From contig NZ_JBLWWF010000008.1 in assembly GCF_048268085.1 (NCBI RefSeq), positions 62,001-126,000 of the forward strand: a DNA stretch of 64,000 bases, given 5' to 3'. Under the pieces are notes generated by a model. It ran no database searches and was not told the DNA's origin. It worked only from the letters and a program-made list of their open reading frames with translations. This stretch comes from Neptunicella sp048268085. Lineage in GTDB: Bacteria; Pseudomonadota; Gammaproteobacteria; Enterobacterales; Alteromonadaceae. The translations under genes and the position numbers were made by a program. Positions 17,999 through 27,598 of this stretch are shown in pieces (the first letter of the stretch is position 1; every line of letters begins with the position of its first letter).

Positions 17999-19708
17999 AT
18001 GCGCAGTAGCCAATATTTACTCTCTACCCAAAAAGAAACACCTGCCGATGCTGAAGTCATCAGTCACCAACTTATGCTCAGAGCAGGGCTTATTCGTAAA
18101 CTGGCATCCGGCTTATACACTTGGTTACCGACAGGTTTGCGGGTGCTCAATAAAGTCACGCAGATTGTGCGTGAAGAAATGGATAAGGCCGGCGCCATTG
18201 AAATTTTGATGCCGGTAGTACAACCTGCCGATTTATGGCAAGAATCCGGTCGTTGGGATGAATACGGCCCTGAATTATTACGCATAAAAGATCGTCAGCA
18301 ACGGGACTTTGTGTTGGGGCCAACCCATGAAGAAGTCATTACTGATTTGGTTAAAAATGAAGTCAGCAGTTACAAACAACTGCCATTGAATTTATATCAA
18401 GTCCAAACCAAATTCCGTGATGAAATTCGTCCTCGATTTGGTGTCATGCGTGGTCGTGAGTTCACCATGAAGGATGCCTATTCCTTCCATTTAAGCGAAG
18501 AATGTCTGGGTAAAACCTATCAGGATATGTTCAACGCGTATTGCAATATCTTTGAACGTATTGGGCTGGATTTCCGTCCGGTCATGGCGGATGGCGGTTC
18601 TATTGGTGGCAGTGTGTCACACGAATTTCATGTATTAGCTGACTCCGGTGAAGATGATATTGTGTTTAGTAACAGTTCTGACTTTGCCGCCAATATCGAA
18701 ATGGCCGAAGCGATCTCAACGGCAACAGAAGCGGCAGCCCCCACCGCTGAGATGCAGCGGGTAGAGACACCCAACGCTAAAACCATCAATGAGCTGGTTG
18801 AGCAATTCGCGATCAGTATCGACAAAACCGTTAAAACACTGATTGTTAAAGGTAGTGAAGAATCGAAACATAAACTGATCGCATTGATTGTGCGTGGCGA
18901 TCATGAATTAAATGAAATCAAGGCAGAAAAACTGCCAGATGTGGCAGCTCCTTTGACCTTTGCCAGCGACACTGAAATTCGTGAACTGGTTGGCGCTGGG
19001 CCCGGTTCATTAGGGCCGGTTAATTTGCCCATGCCCGTGATTGTTGATCGCAGTGTGGCGGTAATGAGTGATTTTGCCGCTGGTGCCAATACCGATGGTC
19101 AGCACTGGTTTAATATTAATTGGCAGCGCGACTTACCGTTGCCGCAAGTGGCTGATATTCGTAACGTACAAGCCGGTGATCCGTCACCTGATGGCAAAGG
19201 TACACTGGAGATAAAACGCGGTATTGAAGTGGGACATATTTTCCAGTTAGGTGATAAATACTCCAAAGCCATGAAGTGCGGAGTCCTAACGGAGTCGGGT
19301 AAACATCAGACCTTGACGATGGGTTGTTATGGTATTGGGGTATCCCGTATTGTGGCAGCCGCCATTGAACAGAATCACGACAAGTTCGGTATTATCTGGC
19401 CGGATGCCATCGCTCCTTTTAAAGTCGCGTTAATCCCGATGAATATGTATAAATCCCATCGTATTCAACAAGCCGCTGAAAAATTATATGCAGAGCTGAC
19501 TGCTGCTGGCATAGAGGTATTTTTCGATGATCGTAAAGAGCGCCCCGGTGTTATGTTTAATGATATGGAGCTACTCGGTATTCCCCACTCAATCGTGATT
19601 GGCGAACGTAATTTGGATAATAATGAAGTGGAATACAAATCCCGTCGTAGTGGTGAAAAACAGTTACTGACTCTGGACAAGGTGACGAGTTTTCTTCAAA
19701 CCTTGTAA
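17999..19708 (+). CDS. proS: Prolyl-tRNA synthetase
   Basis: Bacterial-type class II synthetase that charges tRNA-Pro, 569 residues from the ATG at 17999. The frame can be read from a TTG at 17984, but MRSSQYLLSTQKETPADAEV is the conserved N-terminus. Motif 1 and 2 regions (GLYTWLPTG, TKFRDEIRPRFGVMRGREFTMKD) and motif 3 (GCYGIGVSRIVAA) are present. The YbaK-like editing insertion lies at about residues 230-400 (QFAISIDKTVKTLIVKG; GAGPGSLGPV), followed by the anticodon-binding domain. A strong hairpin terminator follows. Two tRNA-Pro genes lie elsewhere in the window. Confidence 0.97.
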   Translation: MRSSQYLLSTQKETPADAEVISHQLMLRAGLIRKLASGLYTWLPTGLRVLNKVTQIVREEMDKAGAIEILMPVVQPADLWQESGRWDEYGPELLRIKDRQQRDFVLGPTHEEVITDLVKNEVSSYKQLPLNLYQVQTKFRDEIRPRFGVMRGREFTMKDAYSFHLSEECLGKTYQDMFNAYCNIFERIGLDFRPVMADGGSIGGSVSHEFHVLADSGEDDIVFSNSSDFAANIEMAEAISTATEAAAPTAEMQRVETPNAKTINELVEQFAISIDKTVKTLIVKGSEESKHKLIALIVRGDHELNEIKAEKLPDVAAPLTFASDTEIRELVGAGPGSLGPVNLPMPVIVDRSVAVMSDFAAGANTDGQHWFNINWQRDLPLPQVADIRNVQAGDPSPDGKGTLEIKRGIEVGHIFQLGDKYSKAMKCGVLTESGKHQTLTMGCYGIGVSRIVAAAIEQNHDKFGIIWPDAIAPFKVALIPMNMYKSHRIQQAAEKLYAELTAAGIEVFFDDRKERPGVMFNDMELLGIPHSIVIGERNLDNNEVEYKSRRSGEKQLLTLDKVTSFLQTL

Positions 19709-19740
19709 ATTTCACTCTGCTAAGTAAATAAGGGATCCCT

Positions 19741-19767
19741 CTAAGGCGAGCTTGTAGCTCGCCTTAG
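19741..19767 (+). terminator. Terminator hairpin of proS
   Basis: A perfect 11-bp stem CTAAGGCGAGC / GCTCGCCTTAG with loop TTGTA, 33 bp after the proS stop. Only a weak T-rich tail follows (TTCGTTAT), so efficiency is uncertain. Confidence 0.7.
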
Positions 19768-19840
19768 TTCGTTATAACAATATGATATAGCGAAAAAACT
19801 GTTTGTTTTTATGCCCAGCGTGTTTATCTTTAAGATCTAT

Positions 19841-19863
19841 TGTTGTTAATTGCGTTAACAACA
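19841..19863. promoter_or_regulatory. Inverted repeat in cysK upstream region
   Basis: TGTTGTTAA and TTAACAACA, a perfect 9-bp inverted repeat with spacer TTGCG, lie 82 bp before the cysK start. Position and symmetry suit a regulator binding site; the protein is unknown. Confidence 0.35.
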
Positions 19864-19944
19864 TACATGCACACAAGCCAGACCTTTATTTGGTTGATTT
19901 TTTATGAGGTCTGAAATCATCAATAAAAACGGCAAGGAAAATCC

Positions 19945-20910
19945 ATGCAAGTATTCGAAGATAATTCCCTATCCATTGGTAATACTCCACTGGTCAAATT
20001 AAACCGTGTGACCAGCGGCAATGTGTTTGCCAAAATTGAATCACGTAACCCAAGTGCTAGCGTTAAATGCCGTATCGGCGCGAATATGATTTGGGATGCA
20101 GAAAAGCGCGGTATCTTAGTTAAAGGCAAAGAACTGGTTGAACCGACCAGCGGTAATACCGGTATCGCATTAGCGTTTGTCGCTGCCTCCAGAGGGTATG
20201 CATTAACACTCACCATGCCGTCTACGATGAGTTTGGAACGACGCAAATTATTAAAAGCGTTGGGTGCCAATATTGTATTGACTGAAGGTCCAAAGGGCAT
20301 GAACGGCGCCATTAACAAAGCTAAAGAAATCGTCGCTTCTGATCCGGACAAATATGTCCTGCTAGGTCAATTTGATAACCCGGCTAACCCGGAAATTCAT
20401 GAGAAAACCACTGGCCCGGAAATCTGGAATGCCACTGACGGTAATGTGGATATTTTTGTTGCTGGCGTTGGTACTGGCGGAACCATTACCGGGGTCGCCC
20501 GATATTTGAAAAAGACACAAGGCAAAGCCGTTCAATGTGTTGCCGTAGAACCTACCGATTCTCCGGTTATTACCCAGGCTAAAGCGGGCGAAGAGCTTAC
20601 ACCGGGACCACACAAAATTCAGGGTATTGGTGCAGGGTTTATTCCCGGCAACCTTGATTTAGAGTTAGTCGATGCGGTTGAGCAAGTCAGTAATGACGAT
20701 GCCATGGCAATGGCTCATCAATTGATGAAACAGGAAGGTATTCTAGCCGGCATTTCATCTGGTGCCGCGGTTGTTGCAGCCAAGCGTTTGGCCGAACGTC
20801 CGGAAAATGCAGGTAAGAATATAGTCGTTATTTTACCCAGTTCTGCAGAACGTTATTTGAGTAGTCCATTGTTTGCCGGACAATTCACCGAAGCGGAATT
20901 AGAGCAGTAA
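19945..20910 (+). CDS. cysK: Cysteine synthase A (O-acetylserine sulfhydrylase)
   Basis: Forms cysteine from O-acetylserine and sulfide using pyridoxal phosphate. The N-terminus FEDNSLSIGNTPLVKLNRV, PLP-lysine in ASVKCRIGANMIWDAE (about residue 42), PTSGNTGIAL substrate loop, GTGGTITG phosphate loop and the C-terminal ILPSSAERYLSSPLF all match CysK rather than CysM. Length (321) is normal. AAGGAA lies six bases before the ATG. It has its own upstream region of about 175 bp after the proS terminator, with an inverted repeat. Confidence 0.95.
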   Translation: MQVFEDNSLSIGNTPLVKLNRVTSGNVFAKIESRNPSASVKCRIGANMIWDAEKRGILVKGKELVEPTSGNTGIALAFVAASRGYALTLTMPSTMSLERRKLLKALGANIVLTEGPKGMNGAINKAKEIVASDPDKYVLLGQFDNPANPEIHEKTTGPEIWNATDGNVDIFVAGVGTGGTITGVARYLKKTQGKAVQCVAVEPTDSPVITQAKAGEELTPGPHKIQGIGAGFIPGNLDLELVDAVEQVSNDDAMAMAHQLMKQEGILAGISSGAAVVAAKRLAERPENAGKNIVVILPSSAERYLSSPLFAGQFTEAELEQ

Positions 20911-21034
20911 TCAGCCTTCAGGGAAGCGGTTACCACACTGGTTAGCGCTTCCCATCCCCTCTCCCTGCCTTTACAAAATGCCCAAATCATCGCAGACTAA
21001 AGCCCCCTAATCTGGATAGGTTTTATCTCTGCTC

Positions 21035-21481
21035 ATGGTTGAAAGAATGCGTCGTATTTTTACTCTTCTCACCACTATCGTATTACTCAGTGGTTGTTTT
21101 GATGCCATTGAACAACAAGTGACTATTGATGGTACACCCGAAGATGCCGCACTTAATTTTTTTGATGCGCTTTATAACAAACGGGATCTGGAACAAGTGC
21201 TGTATTTATCTTCGCCTCGAATGAAACGCTTAGTTAAATCCTACGCATCAATCAATAATGTGCAACGTCATCTGCTCAATTTATCTTACGATAAAGTCAA
21301 GATTGCACTAGATACCGGCAACAGTAAGTTACGTACCCAATTTTCGAAAAACTCGAAAATATCGATATTTTTTAGTGGCACTTACTTTGACGATAAAATT
21401 GAGGACTTGCGTATTGCACAAATGAAAAAGGTCGATGGTAAATGGCGGGTTGATCGGGTAGAAGAAGGCGGCTTTTTTTAG
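21035..21481 (+). CDS. Small lipoprotein of unknown function, NTF2-like
   Basis: A 148-residue protein with a lipoprotein signal: hydrophobic stretch IFTLLTTIVLLSG and lipobox LLSGC (Cys about residue 21). The exported part (GTPEDAALNFFDALYNKRDLEQVLYLSSPRMK in pieces) resembles DUF4878/NTF2-like lipoproteins that bind small ligands. The ATG at 21047 (MRRIFTLL) is an alternative start that gives a more compact signal peptide. It lies between cysK and the convergent ggt gene. No specific role can be assigned. Confidence 0.75.
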   Translation: MVERMRRIFTLLTTIVLLSGCFDAIEQQVTIDGTPEDAALNFFDALYNKRDLEQVLYLSSPRMKRLVKSYASINNVQRHLLNLSYDKVKIALDTGNSKLRTQFSKNSKISIFFSGTYFDDKIEDLRIAQMKKVDGKWRVDRVEEGGFF

Positions 21482-21512
21482 CCGCCCATTATCACTCAAA
21501 CCACGACGTTAT

Positions 21513-23261
21513 TTATTCTGTTACCACCACGCCTTCACGACGGGGATCCGCCCCACCAATTAAGGTCCCGTTTCGTATTTCAATGCCATGTAAACCGCTG
21601 TTTAAATCCGTCAACACCACCCGATGTCCCATTGCTTCAAGGGGTTGTTTAAGCTTTTCCAGTGGCGTGTTTGCTTCCAGTTCAGTATATAAGTTGCGGT
21701 TTACTACTTTAGGTAAATTAATCGCTTGCTGCACATCCATTCCCCAATCCAGTACTGCAATCAGGCTTTGTGCAACATAATCGATAATTTTACTTCCTCC
21801 GGGAGAACCAATAATGAGAATCGGTTTTTCCTGCTTATTAAATACAATGGTCGGCGACATCGAACTGCGCGGGCGTTTGCCGGGTTCAATCCGGTTAAGT
21901 AACCAGCGATCACCATTTTTAGGCCTAGTGGCAAAGTCTGTCATCTGATTATTTAATAAAAATCCCCCCACCATAACACCAGAGCCAAAGCCCATTTCAA
22001 TGCTGCTGGTCATGGATAAAGCGTTACCATATTTATCCACAATAGAAAAATGACTGGTATTGGGAATTTCGTATGAATTATCCAATCCCAACGCCGAAGG
22101 AGGATAAGGTTGACCCGGTTTAGCCCGTCCCATATCTTGCAATGGATTAATTTTTTCTGCCCGGCGATGCAAATAACTTTGATTGATCAGTGCCGCAAAT
22201 GGAAGGTGAGTAAAGTCGGTATCAGCCATATACATATCACGGTCGGCAAAGGCCAACCGCGATGCCTGAGTAAACAAGTGCACGGCTTGCGGACTATTAG
22301 GGGCCAAGTCCTGCATGTTTTTATCTTCTAGCATTAGCATAATTTGCAGTACCGTTAACCCACCGGAACTGGGTGGCCCCATTCCACAAATGCTAACTTG
22401 CTTATAATCACCACAGGCAGGTGGCCGCTCTAACGCTTGATAGTTTTGCAAATCACTAAGTTGCAACGCACCGGGGTTGACGGGCGATTGCTGAACGGCA
22501 TCAACAATCATCTGAGCCAAAGGGCCATTATAAAAATAATCCGCGCCATTTTTAGCAATACCCAATAAGGATTCTGACAGTGATTTATTCAGTAGGATCT
22601 GTCCTGCTTTCAGTGGTTTGCCTGAGGGGTAAAAATACAAATTTGCCGGAGCCATGTTTTTCAGCCCGGGATGAATTTCCTGATTCAACAAGCTGGCCAA
22701 CCGGGGTGACACACGAAAACCCCCTTCGGCTAATTGCGCGGCATCATAAAACAGGCTGCTCCAGGGCAATTTACCAAAGCGTTGATGAGCCATTTCCAAC
22801 ATCTTTAATACGCCCGGCACACCAACCGCACGGCCACCTTGTACCGCATCTTGCCAGCTGGCCACTTTGCCATATTTATCAGTGAACAAATACGCGTTCA
22901 CTTTTCTGGGCGCCATCTCACGACCATCAAAGCTATGTAATTTACCGCTCTTTTTATCCCAGTAGAGCATAAATGCCCCACCACCAATACCTGATGATTG
23001 CGGTTCAACCAAAGTGAGTGTGGCCTGAATCGCAATAGCCGCATCAATCGCCGTTCCACCTTGTTTGAGAATTTTTTTGCCAATCCAGGCAGCATAAGGA
23101 TTAGCCACACTAAGCATATAATCCTTGCCGCTCAGTGCCTGTTTGGCCTGATAGCCCGTGTTCGCTTCAGGCTCTCTGTCACTTGCCTGTATTTGCGCCA
23201 CGGCATTAGCCGCTAGCAACCACATTCCCAGTAAAATTATTCGACTCATTTTGTCCTTCAT
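21513..23261 (-). CDS. ggt: Gamma-glutamyltransferase
   Basis: A 582-residue periplasmic enzyme that cleaves the gamma-glutamyl bond of glutathione and related peptides. It has a signal peptide (residues 5-22, MSRIILLGMWLLAANAVA). Other features are the large-subunit motif GIGGGAFMLYWD, the self-cleavage site before the catalytic Thr in NTSHFSIVDKYGNALSMTSS (about residue 387) and the small-subunit loop PGKRPRSSMSPTIVF and GSPGGSKIIDYVAQ. Length is standard for the proenzyme. It converges on the lipoprotein gene and follows the enoyl-CoA hydratase gene on the same strand with about 40 bp between. Glutathione use fits the presence of a glutathione peroxidase-like gene nearby, but no operon links them. 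Confidence 0.95.
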   Translation of the reverse strand: MKDKMSRIILLGMWLLAANAVAQIQASDREPEANTGYQAKQALSGKDYMLSVANPYAAWIGKKILKQGGTAIDAAIAIQATLTLVEPQSSGIGGGAFMLYWDKKSGKLHSFDGREMAPRKVNAYLFTDKYGKVASWQDAVQGGRAVGVPGVLKMLEMAHQRFGKLPWSSLFYDAAQLAEGGFRVSPRLASLLNQEIHPGLKNMAPANLYFYPSGKPLKAGQILLNKSLSESLLGIAKNGADYFYNGPLAQMIVDAVQQSPVNPGALQLSDLQNYQALERPPACGDYKQVSICGMGPPSSGGLTVLQIMLMLEDKNMQDLAPNSPQAVHLFTQASRLAFADRDMYMADTDFTHLPFAALINQSYLHRRAEKINPLQDMGRAKPGQPYPPSALGLDNSYEIPNTSHFSIVDKYGNALSMTSSIEMGFGSGVMVGGFLLNNQMTDFATRPKNGDRWLLNRIEPGKRPRSSMSPTIVFNKQEKPILIIGSPGGSKIIDYVAQSLIAVLDWGMDVQQAINLPKVVNRNLYTELEANTPLEKLKQPLEAMGHRVVLTDLNSGLHGIEIRNGTLIGGADPRREGVVVTE

Positions 23262-23301
23262 CAGCCAGTCAATACCTTATTTAGTCAGTTTCAGACGTTG
23301 T

Positions 23302-24066
23302 TCAATTATATTTTGCCGGATCAGGACGACGTTTTTGTAAAAACGCATTAAACGCTTCTTTGGCCGCTTCGCTTTCTAGCTGTTGAATAAAAATATCCAG
23401 TTCCTCATCCATATGCGTCATGACATTGTCACCGTCTGACTTCATTAATGCCTTGGTGGAACGCATGGCTTGGCGAGGTTTACTGACCAGTTTTGCGATG
23501 ACTTGATTAACATGTTCTGTCAGCGCTTGCGTATCCAGGCTCTGGTTAACCAGACCAAACTGTTCGGCTTGATTGGCATTGAAGGGTTCCCCTAACATCA
23601 ACCATTCTGCGGCCTTACGGTGTCCTGCCAAACGCGGTAACAAATAGCTGGCAGCGTATTCAGGCACTAAAGCCAAATTAATAAAGGGTAAAACAAATTG
23701 GGTATTTTCTTCGCAATAGACCAAGTCACAATGCAGCAACATGGTTGTACCGATACCGACTGCGAGACCATGTACTTGCGCCACAACGGGTTTGGTGCAG
23801 TTCATTAATGCTTTCATAAAACGAACGGTTTGACCTAAAGCGGCATTTTCACTGGCCGAGGCGAAATCAGACAAGTCATTACCGGCAGTAAAACAGTCCC
23901 CTTCCCCTTTGATTAAAATAACTCGGATCTCATCATCTTGCTCAGCTTGAATGATGGCATCAGCCATTTGTTGATACATTGCAAAAGTCAGGGAGTTTTT
24001 TCGTTCTACCCGATCCATACTGATTGTTAAGCAATGTTGTTGTTGCACAATTTTGATATGTGACAT
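23302..24066 (-). CDS. Enoyl-CoA hydratase/isomerase family protein
   Basis: A 254-residue crotonase-fold protein. The first oxyanion segment is CFTAGNDLSDFASA (about residues 59-72) and the second AVGIGTTMLLHCDLVYC (about 105-121), followed by FVLPFINLALVPEYAASYLLP. The FTAGNDLSDF form is commonest in enoyl-CoA isomerase-like members; hydratase or isomerase activity cannot be decided by eye. It is divergent from the rhombosortase gene across a 196-bp region with a direct repeat. No other fatty acid oxidation genes are near. Confidence 0.85.
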   Translation of the reverse strand: MSHIKIVQQQHCLTISMDRVERKNSLTFAMYQQMADAIIQAEQDDEIRVILIKGEGDCFTAGNDLSDFASASENAALGQTVRFMKALMNCTKPVVAQVHGLAVGIGTTMLLHCDLVYCEENTQFVLPFINLALVPEYAASYLLPRLAGHRKAAEWLMLGEPFNANQAEQFGLVNQSLDTQALTEHVNQVIAKLVSKPRQAMRSTKALMKSDGDNVMTHMDEELDIFIQQLESEAAKEAFNAFLQKRRPDPAKYN

Positions 24067-24090
24067 GAGCGCCTCTTTGCAAATATGCTC

Positions 24091-24122
24091 TTGATTGACC
24101 GTTCGCTTTTGATTGACAGTTC
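24091..24122. repeat. Direct repeat, two 14-bp copies 18 bp apart
   Basis: TTGATTGACCGTTC (24091-24104) and TTGATTGACAGTTC (24109-24122) differ at one base. They lie just upstream of the enoyl-CoA hydratase-like gene, where paired regulator sites would be expected. Which protein binds is unknown. Confidence 0.4.
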
Positions 24123-24262
24123 AAGGTTCAGCGTTAATTTTAGGGTATCATACTGTATAAACTCACCTGAGTTCTATATAAGCATTTGAATTGAAATGTA
24201 ATTTACATAGAAACTACAGCGCTTATCTTGAGCTCAAGTGAACGATTACATTTCTGTATTAG

Positions 24263-24871
24263 ATGGAATTGAAGTTGAATTTACCAATTAAACCAACCCA
24301 AGTCAGTGGCCCATTATTTATTTTACTGCTCGCCAGCTGCGGTTACCTGCTAGAACCACTTTCCACTCAATGGCTTGGTTATGATCGAATATTGATTGAA
24401 CAACAGCAATATTGGCGTTTATTAACCGGCAATCTATTACATACCAATCTAAATCATCTTTTACTTAATGGCGCTGGTTTAATTTTATTATGGGCATTAC
24501 ATGGCGAGTATTATCGCAGTATCACTTACCTAACCTTATTTAGTTTTTGTGCGGTGATCTGCACCGGCGGACTTTACCTATATGCGACAGACATGATCTG
24601 GTATGTGGGACTTTCCGGGGTGCTGCATGGTTTGTTGGTATGGGGTGCCTGTGTTGATATACAACACAAGATGAAATCCGGTTGGGTGCTGCTGTTAGCA
24701 GTATGGCTAAAAATTGGCTACGAACAAATTGTTGGCCCCAATGCTGAAGTCGCCCAGCTGATTAATGCCAATATTGCCACAGACGCCCATTTATTTGGCG
24801 CCTGTGGCGGTTTAATCTGGATTGCCGCCAGCCTTATTTATACACGTTCAAGGCAATCCCGATCTGAATAA
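24263..24871 (+). CDS. rrtA: Rhombosortase (rhomboid-family intramembrane protease)
   Basis: A 202-residue membrane protein with five to six hydrophobic segments and the rhomboid catalytic pair: Ser118 in GLSGVLHG and His176 in DAHLFGACGG. NLLHTNLNHLLLNGAGL (about 57-73) is the conserved HxxxN segment. The short length and the GLSGVLHG form fit the rhombosortase group, which processes proteins with a C-terminal GlyGly-CTERM sorting signal in Vibrio, Shewanella and Alteromonas relatives. No protein in this window carries such a C-terminus, so substrates must lie elsewhere. A plain rhomboid protease is the alternative. Confidence 0.8.
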   Translation: MELKLNLPIKPTQVSGPLFILLLASCGYLLEPLSTQWLGYDRILIEQQQYWRLLTGNLLHTNLNHLLLNGAGLILLWALHGEYYRSITYLTLFSFCAVICTGGLYLYATDMIWYVGLSGVLHGLLVWGACVDIQHKMKSGWVLLLAVWLKIGYEQIVGPNAEVAQLINANIATDAHLFGACGGLIWIAASLIYTRSRQSRSE

Positions 24872-24906
24872 CCAACAATAGTTAACCTATTCAGATCGTC
24901 TGCGAT

Positions 24907-27393
24907 TTATAACTCCCGCTCAAATAATTTATATATCCGCTTATATTCATCCAGCCAAGAACTGGGCTGCACAAAGCCATGAGACTCTACCGGGAATAGT
25001 GCTGTTTCAAAATTATCTTTATGTAACTCAATTAAACGTTGCACCAATCGCACGGTATCCACAAAAAATACATTACTGTCCACCATGGGCGCATTAATCA
25101 ATAACGGCTTTTGCAATCCTTCAGCGAAATAAATCGGTGAGCTGCGCTCATAGGCAATAGGATCGATATCCGGGGTATTGAGGATATTAGAGGTATAGCC
25201 ATGATTATAATGGGCCCAGTCAGCTACCGGACGCAACGCCGCCCCAGCCTGAAACAGATCCGGTTGGGTAAAGAGTGACATATAGGTCAAAAAGCCACCG
25301 TAAGAACCACCATAGGTACCGATACGTTGACGATCCACATGAGCATTGGCCACTAACCAGTTCACCCCATCACGTAAATCATCAACTTCCGGTTTACCCA
25401 TATGCCGATAAATAGCCGTACGCCAATCACGTCCATAACCTCGAGAGGCACGATAGTCCATATCCATTACCACATAACCTTGCTGGGCTAATAAACTATG
25501 GAACATAAATTCATGAAAATAATCCGACCATCCTAAGTGGGAATTCTGTAAATACCCTGCCCCATGAGTAAACATGACTGCCTTTTTAGCGGCGCCCTGC
25601 TGAACATTTTTTGGATAATAGACTTTGGCGTAAATGGGTTGTTGAGTATGACTTGATGGCACGGGCACAACATCGGGAACCGTCCACGGAAGATCCAGAA
25701 ACGCTTTACTTACGGTATGGGTTAAACGCGTCACCTTTGCACCAGCACTAGCTTGTTGCAAGTACAATTCAGGTGGCAAACTCAGTTTAGAATGGGTTAA
25801 CAGCAATTGCTGTTGATCGGGACTTAACTGATATTCAGTCATCCCTTTTAAATCGGTTAACTGTTCGGTTTTTTTCGAATCTAACCCAACGCGATAAATC
25901 TCGTAAACACCAGGATGAGATTGATTGGCCTGGTAATAAATGTACTGGTCGTCTTGGGTAAGTGTCAGATTGTCCACCTCAAATTGACCACTGACTAATG
26001 CTTTGGCTTTTTGTCCTGGTACTTGAGTATACAAATTGGCATAACCGGATTTTTCCGACAAGTAGTACAAGGTCTCACTATTATTTAACCAGCCAAAACT
26101 GTTAAAACGATAATTAATCCATGCATCATCATGTAAACGATCTTGGCTAATGAGAGTTTTATTAGCCAGGTCTACCGTTGCTAACCAACGATCTTTATTG
26201 TCCCACGCTTCCAGCATGACGGCGACTTGATCGCCTTTTGCTTGCCACTGAATCGCACTTCCCTGCCAATACCAGTCTTCCAGCAAAACTATATCTCTGG
26301 GTAAACGATTAGTTTGGTAAGTTTCCCCTTTACGTTGGGCATTTTCCTGTTTAACGCTGGCTAATACATCTTCGTTATAGCCGGGCAAATGGTTATAGGA
26401 CAGATGTTGAGCAGTATGATTAACCAAATCCAGTAACCATAACTGATGATTAACCGGCTTGGCATCGGCGACTCGTTGACGAGCAGGTAACGCTTTAATT
26501 CGACCGTCTTCATTGACATAACTGGGCATAATATCGCCATTATCTGTCGACTTAGGTTCTGGCTGTAACGCCAAAATCAACCATTTACCATTGGGCGATA
26601 AACTGACTTGTACGGTTTGTAATCCTTCAGGTAAGTAAAACGGCTGACTGGCAATACTGCTATTCTGCTGGGTTAACAAACGCTGATAATTAAAATTAGC
26701 TTGGCGATCCGCGCGTTTTTGTGCCACTACTTGAATCAGTTTTTGTTGTTCAGAAGCTATGTAATCAGCTGGTTTTTCAAGTGCTTGTGGTTGTTCTTTA
26801 AATTGCCAGTCAGCCAGTTTTTCAATCATGCCATTTACGGGATCAAGGGCAAAAACCTGATCACCGGATTGATAACTTAAACGACCATCGAGTAGAAAGG
26901 TCAAATTGTCAGCATCAATATTGCCTTTACTCAGTTGTCGTACCGCGCCGTTTGGCAGGGATTTAATAAATAAATTGCCCTCAAATTGCCACGCGGCCTG
27001 TTTACCATCATGACTAAGTACCCGATTTTGATAGGCGTGCTGATGTAACGTAGCCAAGGACACCAGCTCACCATTATCCTGCGCTCCTAACGGTTTGCGC
27101 CACAAATCCTCAATAGGCTGACCTTGACGTTTACGTGAGTAATACACTGCATCACTATTATCTGCCCAATAGGCTTGCTCTGGTTGACGCCCTAACCAAT
27201 CTGGATCTGCCATAATTTGTTCCAGCGTAATGGCACCATCCGCAGGAGTAGTTGCGGGACTCCCTTTAACGACTTGTACAGTCGCGGCAGGTTGATATTC
27301 TACTGACGATGACGGAGATTGACTCGTGGCGGCACAAGCCATTAAAGAAGCAGTGAGTAAACTGACGAACAAGAAACGCGTTGTTTTGAGCAT
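24907..27393 (-). CDS. S9-family prolyl oligopeptidase lipoprotein (DPP IV-like)
   Basis: An 828-residue exported serine peptidase. The N-terminus has a lipoprotein signal with lipobox LMAC (Cys19). Residues of about 40-560 form beta-propeller-type repeats with WD40-like turns (DNLTFLLDGRLSYQSGDQVFAL; LSPNGKWLILALQPE, each in part). The C-terminal alpha/beta-hydrolase domain carries the nucleophile Ser in GTYGGSYGGF, with the acid in a PMVDSNVFF segment and His in PVESHGF. It probably acts on proline-containing peptides at the cell envelope. It is divergent from the periplasmic peroxidase gene and has no evident operon partners. Confidence 0.9.
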   Translation of the reverse strand: MLKTTRFLFVSLLTASLMACAATSQSPSSSVEYQPAATVQVVKGSPATTPADGAITLEQIMADPDWLGRQPEQAYWADNSDAVYYSRKRQGQPIEDLWRKPLGAQDNGELVSLATLHQHAYQNRVLSHDGKQAAWQFEGNLFIKSLPNGAVRQLSKGNIDADNLTFLLDGRLSYQSGDQVFALDPVNGMIEKLADWQFKEQPQALEKPADYIASEQQKLIQVVAQKRADRQANFNYQRLLTQQNSSIASQPFYLPEGLQTVQVSLSPNGKWLILALQPEPKSTDNGDIMPSYVNEDGRIKALPARQRVADAKPVNHQLWLLDLVNHTAQHLSYNHLPGYNEDVLASVKQENAQRKGETYQTNRLPRDIVLLEDWYWQGSAIQWQAKGDQVAVMLEAWDNKDRWLATVDLANKTLISQDRLHDDAWINYRFNSFGWLNNSETLYYLSEKSGYANLYTQVPGQKAKALVSGQFEVDNLTLTQDDQYIYYQANQSHPGVYEIYRVGLDSKKTEQLTDLKGMTEYQLSPDQQQLLLTHSKLSLPPELYLQQASAGAKVTRLTHTVSKAFLDLPWTVPDVVPVPSSHTQQPIYAKVYYPKNVQQGAAKKAVMFTHGAGYLQNSHLGWSDYFHEFMFHSLLAQQGYVVMDMDYRASRGYGRDWRTAIYRHMGKPEVDDLRDGVNWLVANAHVDRQRIGTYGGSYGGFLTYMSLFTQPDLFQAGAALRPVADWAHYNHGYTSNILNTPDIDPIAYERSSPIYFAEGLQKPLLINAPMVDSNVFFVDTVRLVQRLIELHKDNFETALFPVESHGFVQPSSWLDEYKRIYKLFEREL

Positions 27394-27598
27394 AATATTG
27401 TTTTGAATTAATACATCGGTGTCGCTATTTAACGTAAACTCGACGGGTTTGGCAAATTCAACCGCAAATCTATTCGCTGGTACTGTTAAAAGTTTGTGCC
27501 GCTGATAAATTAATTTCCATTTATTGGAAAGAAATTAGCCCAATCACCTATCTATTCAACGACAACGGATTTTAATGCTTTGCAATTTGGAGAATATA

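Noticed and set aside
24196..24208. ATGTAATTTACAT as a TyrR box
   Set aside because: The arms are separated by one base instead of six, so it lacks the G-N14-C geometry; likely chance in AT-rich DNA.
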